Below, in pieces: positions 1 to 5,654 of a stretch of DNA of 7,880 nt. Both the position numbers and the translations under genes were made by a program. Origin of the DNA: Chlamydiota bacterium (GTDB lineage Bacteria; Chlamydiota; Chlamydiia; Chlamydiales; Rhabdochlamydiaceae). The first letter of the stretch is position 1; each line of letters opens with the position of its first letter. The notes under the pieces are model-generated. The model saw nothing but the letters and a program-made list of their open reading frames with translations, did not search any database and had not been told where the DNA came from. The stretch spans positions 1-7,880 of the forward strand of contig JAAKFC010000064.1 of NCBI GenBank assembly GCA_011065225.1, written 5' to 3'.

Positions 1-128
1 GGCGCCTACAATTTGTTGTAACAACCAAACAGTATGCACGATGGGGTGCTCTCTATCAATTTTTTTTAGACAGCCTACGGAAAGATGTTATCGGCTAGTG
101 GGCGAAAAATGTACAAAGTCGAGTTTAT

Positions 129-956
129 GTGATTAAGAAAATCTTTTTCGTCTTTTTTCTCCCCATTTTGTGTTTTGGCAAGATCTATGACTGTTTCCCT
201 TTTTTCAATGAAATCGAGCTTTTGCAAATTCGCCTCGATGAGCTGGATGACGTAGTCGACTATTTCGTCCTTGTGGAATCGATCGAGACTCAAAGGGGAG
301 GGCCAAAAAAGCTTTATTTTGAAGAAAATAAGGAACTCTTTGCTCCTTATTTGCATAAGATCATTCATGTGGTCATCGATGAAAAGCATCCCGAATTTGA
401 GATGTGGGATCGAGAACATTACCAGAGAAATGCCATTATGCGAGGGCTAAAAAACTGTAAAGACCGGGACATCATAATGATTTCTGATCTGGATGAAATC
501 CCTCGCAAATATTTGATCCGACATATAAGAGCAGAAATGGAAAGAAGAAGTGCCCTTGGAGTCACTTTTGAAATAATAATGTATCGGTATCATCTCAATC
601 GATTAGATCCCATAGTTCCTTTATGGGATGGAACTGTCGCAACAACATTTGCCCATTTAAAGGGAAAAAACCCTCAATATATTCGAGATAAAAGAGGGAA
701 ATTTTGGAAATTTAAGAATGCGGGATGGCATTTTACTTGGATGGGAGGCAGAGAAAGAGTCCGAAAAAAAATGCAGAGCGTTGTAGAGGGAACGGATGAA
801 GAAATCACGGATGAAAGTATTGATAATATGATAAATAGTGTGCCTACTATACCGATCGATAACAGTTTCCCCTCCTATGTAATCGAACACGAAGAAGAAT
901 TGCGAGCCGCTGATTTTTTAGCTATACACATTCCAGTTCAAGAATTGGAATTTTGA
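129..956 (+). CDS. Exported GT17-family glycosyltransferase (N-acetylglucosaminyltransferase-like)
   Basis: This 275-residue protein resembles glycosyltransferase family 17, whose founding eukaryotic member adds the bisecting beta-1,4-GlcNAc to N-glycans. The bacterial acceptor is unknown. Residues 1-17 (MIKKIFFVFFLPILCFG) form a lysine-plus-hydrophobic signal or anchor segment. The family opening KIYDCFPFFNE (18-28), an ELDDVVDYFVLVE stretch (38-50), the DxD-type metal/nucleotide-sugar motif in SDLDEIP (119-125) and AGWHFTWMGG (198-207) are all visible. The start must be GTG at 129: an in-frame TAG at 96-98 blocks upstream extension and no in-frame ATG lies between. The upstream Shine-Dalgarno match is weak. 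An out-of-frame ATG-TGA overlaps the GTG. The last residues, about IHIPVQELEF, are encoded by the left arm of the 923-1085 inverted-repeat element, so the natural C-terminus may have been replaced. It is convergent with the PhoH gene. The family call is strong; the substrate is unknown. Confidence 0.85.
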   Translation: MIKKIFFVFFLPILCFGKIYDCFPFFNEIELLQIRLDELDDVVDYFVLVESIETQRGGPKKLYFEENKELFAPYLHKIIHVVIDEKHPEFEMWDREHYQRNAIMRGLKNCKDRDIIMISDLDEIPRKYLIRHIRAEMERRSALGVTFEIIMYRYHLNRLDPIVPLWDGTVATTFAHLKGKNPQYIRDKRGKFWKFKNAGWHFTWMGGRERVRKKMQSVVEGTDEEITDESIDNMINSVPTIPIDNSFPSYVIEHEEELRAADFLAIHIPVQELEF

Positions 957-1085
957 TCAGGAGGCCCTCAAGTTTTTTGTGTGCGACGAGCTGCAGTGTT
1001 CATAGACACGGAGCGAGGAGTAGATGAAAAAATTGAGGAATAGCCGACGCCCTCAAAAACCAATTCTTGAACTGGAATTTGTATA
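923..1085. repeat. MITE-like element with 26-bp terminal inverted repeats
   Basis: Bases 923-948 and 1060-1085 are inverted copies matching at 25 of 26 positions, with the mismatch at 929/1079. Each arm is itself nearly palindromic around CAAG/CTTG. The ~111-bp interior has no credible gene. If the element is taken as 925-1083 it is flanked by TA on both sides, as expected for a TA-targeting (mariner/IS630-like) element, but the ends are locally symmetrical so this is weak evidence. The left arm lies in the end of the GT17 gene and provides its stop. The two arms encode the same peptide, IPVQEL, on opposite strands, as inverted copies must. A 26-bp stem with so long a loop and no T-run is not a normal terminator. 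Copy number elsewhere in the genome is unknown. Confidence 0.6.
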
Positions 1086-1089
1086 TTTG

Positions 1090-1130
1090 AAAAAATTCCG
1101 GACAATCCGCAGTGAAGATATGGATTGTCC
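1090..1130 (-). terminator. Intrinsic terminator of the PIN-PhoH gene
   Basis: Read on the minus strand, a perfect 9-bp stem (GGACAATCC at 1130-1122 paired with GGATTGTCC at 1108-1100) with a 13-nt loop is followed by GGAA and six T (1095-1090). It begins 22 bp after the phoH2 stop codon, which is the expected position for rho-independent termination. Confidence 0.8.
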
Positions 1131-1152
1131 CAAAACATAACGCAAGGTCGCA

Positions 1153-2457
1153 TTACATAATTTTAGCAGCGATTGCAGCAAGCTCAGATCGTTCGGTCTT
1201 TTCGAGAAACATGTGTCCAAAAATGGAATAATCGGCAAATTTTCCCACTGTGTAAATAAGGGCATTGGAATCTTTGTCGAGGTAGGGATTATCGATCTGA
1301 GTGGGATCTCCCGTTAAAACTACTTTAGTCCCCTGCCCCGCACGAGAAATGATTGTTTTTACTTCATGGGGGGTGAGGTTTTGGGCCTCATCGACAATGA
1401 TGAACATTTTGGGAAGAGATCGACCGCGAATGTAGGTCACTGCTTCCATTTCAATTTTTCCACTTTCCATGATGTATTCTTGGGTTTCGCCATTCCCCTC
1501 TCCTGATAAACCTGAAGAGCAGAGAAATTCAATATTATCAAAGATGGGTTGCATCCAATGGGCGAGTTTTTCTTCTTTTGTTCCAGGCAAATATCCGATA
1601 TCTTTACCGAGAGGAACAATGGGACGGCTGACTAGAATGCGGGAATAAAGTCCTTCGTCAAAAACTTTGCGCATAGCAGCCGCAATGGTGAGAAGGGTTT
1701 TTCCAGTTCCTGCAGGTCCAACGAGGGTGACGAGTTTGATATCATCACGAAGAAGCAGATCGAGAGCACATTTTTGTTCCAAATTCATGGGAAGAATGCC
1801 CCAGATGTCTTGACTCACTTTGAGAAGCGGCTCGAGTCTCTTTTTTTCTGCGTTGAAACGTCCCACTGCAGAAGATTTTTCCGGAGAAGACATCAGGCAA
1901 AATTCATTGGGACGAAAATCGCTCTCATCAATTTTCATATGACCATCTTTGAAAAATAGATCGATCTGACTCTTTTCTACATCGAGTTTGCGATAACCAC
2001 GATAAAGCCCTTCATAGGAAAATTTGAGGTTTTTATAATTTTTTGATTTCAGGCCAATCGCTTCGGCTTTAATTCTCATCACGAGATCTTTGGAAAGAAA
2101 CACAACATTAGGATTTTTCTGAGCAATCTGAAAAGCCATGAGAAGTTTGTGATTCGTTCTTTCCATGGGAAGAGGAAATTCTCCCCTTTCCATAGGCTGC
2201 ACTGAAGCGTGGATGCGAATGGTATTTCCATTTTCCGAAGTCACACCTTCCCTCAGATTGCCTTGCGCCTTGAGCGAATCAACAAACCTTATGAGATTAC
2301 GAGCATTTTTCCCTCGATCATCCGTATTGCGCTTGAGATCATCAAGCTCTTCGAGGACGGGCAATAAGATGACTATTTCACTATCTTTGAGTGTCTGAAT
2401 GGCATTGGGATCATGTAGAAAGACGTTGGTATCGATGACATAGGTGGTTTTTGGCAC
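1153..2457 (-). CDS. phoH2: PIN domain-PhoH ATPase (PhoH2/YlaK type)
   Basis: This is a 434-residue fusion of an N-terminal PIN ribonuclease domain and a C-terminal PhoH-type P-loop ATPase. Studied PhoH2 proteins act as RNA helicase/ribonucleases; the physiological role in this organism is not known. PIN features are VIDTNVFLHDP (7-17, acidic D9), LEELDD (35-40) and the late acidic residue in LSKDL (D124), so the nuclease acidic set looks intact. The ATPase part shows Walker A GPAGTGKT (247-254), Walker B FIIVDEAQN (352-360), the TGDPTQID motif (382-389) and the C-terminal FLEKTERSELA element (418-428). I chose GTG at 2457-2455 because GAGGAG (2471-2466) sits 8 nt upstream. The in-frame TTG at 2463, which would add two residues, is only 2 nt from that site. 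The gene is monocistronic, ends at a TAA and is followed by a terminator. A 6-bp hairpin lies in its leader. Length and motif content are normal for the family. Confidence 0.93.
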   Translation of the reverse strand: MPKTTYVIDTNVFLHDPNAIQTLKDSEIVILLPVLEELDDLKRNTDDRGKNARNLIRFVDSLKAQGNLREGVTSENGNTIRIHASVQPMERGEFPLPMERTNHKLLMAFQIAQKNPNVVFLSKDLVMRIKAEAIGLKSKNYKNLKFSYEGLYRGYRKLDVEKSQIDLFFKDGHMKIDESDFRPNEFCLMSSPEKSSAVGRFNAEKKRLEPLLKVSQDIWGILPMNLEQKCALDLLLRDDIKLVTLVGPAGTGKTLLTIAAAMRKVFDEGLYSRILVSRPIVPLGKDIGYLPGTKEEKLAHWMQPIFDNIEFLCSSGLSGEGNGETQEYIMESGKIEMEAVTYIRGRSLPKMFIIVDEAQNLTPHEVKTIISRAGQGTKVVLTGDPTQIDNPYLDKDSNALIYTVGKFADYSIFGHMFLEKTERSELAAIAAKIM

Positions 2458-2465
2458 AGGCAATT

Positions 2466-2471
2466 CTCCTC
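2466..2471 (-). promoter_or_regulatory. Ribosome binding site that fixes the phoH2 start
   Basis: The minus strand reads GAGGAG here. It is 8 nt before GTG 2457, ideal spacing, but only 2 nt before TTG 2463. The GTG is therefore the better start. Confidence 0.7.
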
Positions 2472-2485
2472 AAATATTCTTATAT

Positions 2486-2504
2486 CCAGGTAAAGGAAAC
2501 CTGG
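2486..2504. repeat. Small inverted repeat in the phoH2 leader
   Basis: CCAGGT (2486-2491) and ACCTGG (2499-2504) form a perfect 6-bp stem with a 7-nt A/G-rich loop, 29 bp upstream of the GTG start of phoH2. It could be a leader hairpin or a protein-binding site. Nothing in the sequence distinguishes these, and chance is possible for a 6-bp stem. Confidence 0.35.
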
Positions 2505-2610
2505 TCTTTTAGGGCCGAATAGTTCAAACCGCATTTGGGAGGAGTACGAAGCCCCTTCCAAATTACACCCTGTCCTTTAGGGCTGGGTTCAAAGCGGAGC
2601 ATAACCCCTT
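2500..2610. repeat. Degenerate tandem duplication with hairpins in the phoH2 / 2765 intergenic region
   Basis: Two adjacent units share the order C-TGTC/TTTAGGGC, then GTTCAAA-CG, then a CCCCTT block. Unit A is about 2500-2557 and unit B about 2568-2610, with B shortened by internal gaps. In unit B, CCCT/AGGG (2568-2582) and GGGTT (2585-2589) with AACCC (2603-2607) can form small stems. I see no reading frame or tRNA fold. It is probably a decayed repeat or structured leader. The rest of the gap (2611-2702) is AT-rich and shows nothing I can name. Confidence 0.35.
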
Positions 2611-2702
2611 ACTTGCACTGAGACAATCTTTTTTTTACTCTTTTGATTAGCAATGGGTTGAGAAATATTTTCAGCAAAAGAACTAGTCGACTGCTAAACC
2701 TA

Positions 2703-2731
2703 TTGACAAATCTTTGAAATCGAGTTATAAT
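2703..2731 (+). promoter_or_regulatory. Perfect consensus sigma-70 promoter
   Basis: TTGACA (2703-2708) and TATAAT (2726-2731) are separated by exactly 17 bp, matching the bacterial housekeeping consensus at all 12 positions. The predicted transcription start is about 2738, giving a leader of roughly 27 nt before the ATG at 2765. An 8-bp palindrome CCACGTGG (2750-2757) lies in that leader. Confidence 0.85.
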
Positions 2732-2764
2732 CAGTAAATATAGTTCTTACCACGTGGCAAATAC

Positions 2765-3484
2765 ATGAAGATCAATCAAAAAATTTTAAGTATTCCCCCA
2801 TATATTTCAACATCATGGAAAAATGTCGTTTCCCTCCATTTACAGCAACAAAATGGTTCGGCTGTTTTGCTCATTGGCCTCGTCAATGGGTCAACGATTG
2901 AAATTCCAGGTCTTGATAAACAGATACTCGAGGCAACATTTGCTGCTCATGAAAAATTTCTCGAGCAAGATTGTATTTCTGCTGGTCCAAAAGGACCTCC
3001 TCTGGGATCCATTATCCCTCCTGGAATGATGGAAGATTCTTCCGCGATTCTGAGTCTTCCTTTGCGTTTTGGTCTCGATGCCAATATGGGAAATCTTTTG
3101 CAGCACAATCCTGAAGCTTCTGATAGTCCCGATCTACCCAAAGAAGTGATTGAAAAAATCGCTTCTTTTTCCAAAGTAGTGGGATTTGACAATATTGATA
3201 ATTTTCCCAAACCTGAACCCCATTGCAACTGCATACATTGCCAAGTCATGAAAGCGATGCAAGAGTCTACTCATGATCATCATGATGAAGAAGAAGAAGA
3301 AGAAATTTCTGAAGATGATCTTCGTTTTCGCGAATGGGACATCGAACAAAAGGGAGAAAACCTCTATATTATCACCAATCCTCTCAATGCTGAAGAACAC
3401 TATAATGTATTTCTCGGCAAGCCTGTCGGTTGTACATGTGGCCAGCCCAATTGTGAACATATCCGCGCCGTGTTGAATTCTTAG
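2765..3484 (+). CDS. Uncharacterised protein with C-terminal SWIM-like zinc motif
   Basis: I do not recognise a named family for this 239-residue protein. The N-terminal ~110 residues are mixed alpha/beta, including a strand-rich start (SLHLQQQNGSAVLLIGLVNGSTIEIPG, 23-49) and a Gly/Pro-rich turn (GPKGPPLGSIIPPGMM, 74-89). A first cysteine cluster CNCIHC (154-159) is followed by a His/Asp/Glu run HDHHDEEEEEE (170-180). The C-terminus carries CTCGQPNCEH (223-232), which fits the CxCx(n)CxH pattern of SWIM zinc fingers, including the following hydrophobic IRAVL. SWIM motifs occur in DNA- and protein-binding proteins, so a nucleic-acid or partner-binding role is plausible but inferred. There is no signal peptide or membrane segment. 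It is transcribed from the perfect promoter at 2703, but its Shine-Dalgarno sequence is weak. Its TAG stop (3482-3484) is formed across the junction with the inserted repeat. A (GAA)6 tract at 3287-3304 encodes the glutamate run. Confidence 0.8.
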   Translation: MKINQKILSIPPYISTSWKNVVSLHLQQQNGSAVLLIGLVNGSTIEIPGLDKQILEATFAAHEKFLEQDCISAGPKGPPLGSIIPPGMMEDSSAILSLPLRFGLDANMGNLLQHNPEASDSPDLPKEVIEKIASFSKVVGFDNIDNFPKPEPHCNCIHCQVMKAMQESTHDHHDEEEEEEISEDDLRFREWDIEQKGENLYIITNPLNAEEHYNVFLGKPVGCTCGQPNCEHIRAVLNS

Positions 3485-3600
3485 AGACTGTTGCCGAATT
3501 AAAACAACGGATCTCATGGTGATTTTCGCGATCTTTCACATCGATCTCATCGAAAATCCCTTCATGATCTCCGTCATTTTAATTCGGCAACAGTCTCTTA
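3481..3600. mobile_element. 114-bp MITE with 21-bp perfect ends and TTA target duplication
   Basis: The element spans 3484-3597. Its ends begin GAGACTGTTGCC and are perfect inverted copies over 21 bp (3484-3504 with 3577-3597). Direct TTA copies flank it (3481-3483 and 3598-3600). The interior continues the palindrome imperfectly: ACGGA/TCCGT, then CATG/CATG, then GATTTTCG/CGAAAATC. Almost the whole element could fold into one long hairpin. No transposase is encoded. The ends and a 3-bp TNA-type duplication recall the IS1031 group of the IS5 family, so a related autonomous element probably mobilised it; that assignment is from memory of the family. It may also act as a bidirectional terminator between the flanking genes. 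Confidence 0.8.
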
Positions 3601-3681
3601 AAAGTCTGCTCTATTGCAAAAAATGATGGTTTTTTAAAACCCGAATTTCTAGAATAAACATTCTGACCACCATTTTGCTTC

Positions 3682-3687
3682 GGAGGG
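3682..3687 (+). promoter_or_regulatory. Strong ribosome binding site of the SH3b gene
   Basis: GGAGGG stands 9 nt before ATG 3697 and supports that start. A possible -10 box TAGAAT at 3650-3655 lies upstream, but no good -35 partner is visible at 16-18 bp. Confidence 0.7.
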
Positions 3688-3696
3688 CTATTAGCA

Positions 3697-4863
3697 ATGG
3701 CAAAATTTTTCGTTTTGGCGAGTTCACTTCTTCTATTTACCTGCGGATTTGCAGATGATCCCCTAACACCAAAAGAAATCCAGCTCAGCACACAACCTGA
3801 AAAGAAAGTGCAGCGCAAATCCCCTACTGTAAAAGCTGCTTTTTCTCCTTTCACAGGAAAAGTCTCTGGGGACAAAGTCCGAATGCGCTTGCAGCCTGAT
3901 CTAGATGCATTTATCGTCCGTGAGGTTGGTAAAAATGAAATGCTTTCCATTGTCGATCAAGAAGGCGAATACTACTGCGTCGAACCCCCAGAAGTAATCA
4001 AAGCCTATATTTTTCGGAGTTTTATCCTTGACGGAGTAGTCGAAGGGAACCGTGTCAATGTTAGACTTGAGCCTGATCTCGAAGCTCCCGTCGTTGGCCA
4101 TCTCAACTCGGGTGATCGAATCAATGGCCAGATTAGTTCTAAAAACCGCAAATGGCTGGAGATTGCTCCTCCAACAAATACTCGTTTCTATGTGGCGAAA
4201 GAGTTTATCGAATATGCCGGGGGACCAGAACTCAAGGGAAAAATTGCTGAGCGAAAAGAAACGGCCGAACAACTTTCAGAAGCAGCCACTCTATTTGCAA
4301 AAAGTGAGATGGAAAAAGTCTTTGAAGAAATCGATTTTGAAAAGATAAAACAGGGCTTTTTAACTATAATTCACGATTACACAGATTTTCCAAAAAAAGC
4401 GGAAAATGCTAAAGAAGCTCTAACGGATGCTCAAGAGCAATATTTGCAAAAACGGATTGCTTACCTCGAAGAAAAGGCCGCCCTTGCCAATCAGTATGCC
4501 CCGATACAAGAGCCAAATGCCGCTCTTTCTCTTACTTTGCAAACGCAAACATGGAGTTCAATTGAAGAGGGACTCTATGCAAGTTGGACACAATCTCACG
4601 ACCAAAAAAACATCGAAGAATTCTATGAAGAGCAAAAGCTCGTTGCAACCTCTGTATCTGGAGTTTTGGAGGTATTTACATCACCTGTCAGGAATAAGCC
4701 AGGAGACTTCATCCTCAAAAATAAAAACCTCCCTGCAGCTTATATCTACAGTACAAAAATTGATTTGCAAGATTATGTGGGCAAGCAAGTGACGTTGATT
4801 GGCTCACCTCGTGAAAATAACAGTTTTGCCTTCCCCGCTTATTTCATTCACGAAATAGAATAA
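3697..4863 (+). CDS. Exported tandem SH3b-domain protein with coiled coil
   Basis: This 388-residue protein starts with a signal peptide (MAKFFVLASSLLLFTCGFA, 1-19). Cleavage after GFA is likely. The Cys at 16 is not in a good lipobox because Phe and Thr precede it, so a lipoprotein is less likely. Two bacterial SH3 (SH3b) repeats follow: roughly 53-112, with DKVRMRLQPDLDAFIVREV, and 113-175, with NRVNVRLEPDLEAPVVGHL. They share the VR-RL-PDL-A-V pattern. Residues about 180-265 are charged and Ala/Leu-rich, as in a helical or coiled-coil region. The C-terminal ~75 residues form a strand-rich module (VSGVLEVFTSP to YFIHEIE). SH3b domains often bind peptidoglycan or other envelope ligands, so a periplasmic wall or division-related role is inferred. 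The start is supported by GGAGGG 9 nt upstream. Its TAA shares a base with the ATG of the next gene (TAATG), indicating translational coupling. The precise function is unknown. Confidence 0.87.
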   Translation: MAKFFVLASSLLLFTCGFADDPLTPKEIQLSTQPEKKVQRKSPTVKAAFSPFTGKVSGDKVRMRLQPDLDAFIVREVGKNEMLSIVDQEGEYYCVEPPEVIKAYIFRSFILDGVVEGNRVNVRLEPDLEAPVVGHLNSGDRINGQISSKNRKWLEIAPPTNTRFYVAKEFIEYAGGPELKGKIAERKETAEQLSEAATLFAKSEMEKVFEEIDFEKIKQGFLTIIHDYTDFPKKAENAKEALTDAQEQYLQKRIAYLEEKAALANQYAPIQEPNAALSLTLQTQTWSSIEEGLYASWTQSHDQKNIEEFYEEQKLVATSVSGVLEVFTSPVRNKPGDFILKNKNLPAAYIYSTKIDLQDYVGKQVTLIGSPRENNSFAFPAYFIHEIE

Positions 4864-5654
4864 TGGAATTGAATGAATGGGCAACGCGCATTTTAAGCGC
4901 TGACACCATCGAGGAAAAGCTTTTTGAGCCTGATGTATTCTCTGATAATGCACCAGGCTCTCCTTATTTTTGGGATAAGCCTACAAGGCCTCCTGGAATG
5001 GATTTTCAAAAACATACTCGAAAAAATAAACTCCCAAAATTCCATGAATTTTCCGATCCCGACAAGCGGGCGATTTGCATGCACCGCTTTGCAGGACATG
5101 AGCTGCTTGCAGTAGAGATCATGGCCTACGCCCTTCTCGCATTTCCGGATGCCCCTAAACACTTTCGGCGCGGTGTGGCAAATACCCTTCGAGAAGAACA
5201 AGGCCATGTCCGCCTTTATATGCAGCAAATGGAGCGCCTAGGCATTGCCTTTGAAGATTTGCCCCTCTATAAGCATTTTTGGGCCTATACCCCCTATTTG
5301 AAAAAGCCTGAAGAATACTTAAGTGTGATGAGCCTCACTTTTGAGATGGCCAATCTCGATTTTGCTCCTGCCTACGGAAAAGCTTTTATGGAGCATGGAG
5401 ACACTTTTTGTGCAAAACTCATGCAGCAAATTCTTAAGGATGAAATTGCCCATGTCGCTTTTGGGTGGAGCTGGCTTAAAAAAATGAAAAATCCTTCTGA
5501 GAGTGAGTGGTCTGCTTGGCAAAAAGCTTTGCCTGCAAGTCTTCCTCCTAATCGTGCCATGGGAACCCATTTCCAAGAGGAGAACCGAAAATCTGCAGGG
5601 ATTTCTGATGATTGGATTATAAAATTTAAGAATTCTGTGTTTCAACAGGAGTAG
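4863..5654 (+). CDS. DUF455 ferritin-like di-iron protein
   Basis: This 263-residue protein matches the DUF455 ferritin-like family, recognisable from HRFAGHELLAVEIMAYALLAF (74-94) and NTLREEQGHVRLY (107-119). A complete four-helix di-metal ligand set is visible: Glu in HELLAVE (E80 or E85), an ExxH at E112-H115, a Glu in SLTFEMANLDF (E161) and a second ExxH at E194-H197. The layout matches ferritin-like oxidases such as MiaE (tRNA hydroxylase), but the substrate of DUF455 proteins is not established. There is no signal peptide, so it is cytosolic, in contrast to its exported partner upstream. The ATG at 4863 overlaps the upstream TAA by one base, and no separate promoter is visible, so it is probably co-translated with the SH3b gene. 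Its 3' end overlaps rmuC tail-to-tail by 29 bp. Family call sure, reaction unknown. Confidence 0.9.
   Translation: MELNEWATRILSADTIEEKLFEPDVFSDNAPGSPYFWDKPTRPPGMDFQKHTRKNKLPKFHEFSDPDKRAICMHRFAGHELLAVEIMAYALLAFPDAPKHFRRGVANTLREEQGHVRLYMQQMERLGIAFEDLPLYKHFWAYTPYLKKPEEYLSVMSLTFEMANLDFAPAYGKAFMEHGDTFCAKLMQQILKDEIAHVAFGWSWLKKMKNPSESEWSAWQKALPASLPPNRAMGTHFQEENRKSAGISDDWIIKFKNSVFQQE

Noticed and set aside
968..1153. A 61-codon minus-strand reading frame between the GT17 and PhoH genes
   Set aside because: It covers the inverted-repeat element and the phoH2 terminator, has no ribosome binding site and no recognisable protein; its IPVQEL peptide is simply the repeat arm.
2515..2600. tRNA-like GTTCAAACC and GGGTTCAAAGC segments
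   Set aside because: The flanking bases do not form a T-stem, and no acceptor, D or anticodon arm can be built around them.
3134..3517. A 127-codon minus-strand reading frame opposite the SWIM-like gene
   Set aside because: It is antisense to a gene with clear promoter and zinc motifs, and its composition (long Phe run opposite the GAA tract) is that of a shadow frame.
3628..3641. GGTTTT/AAAACC hairpin as a terminator after the MITE
   Set aside because: The stem is almost entirely A/T with a 2-nt loop and lacks a following T-run on the plus strand.
3736..3756. Lipoprotein signal at the Cys in LLLFTCGFAD of the SH3b protein
   Set aside because: Phe-Thr before the Cys does not fit a lipobox well, while GFA followed by Asp is a good signal peptidase I site.
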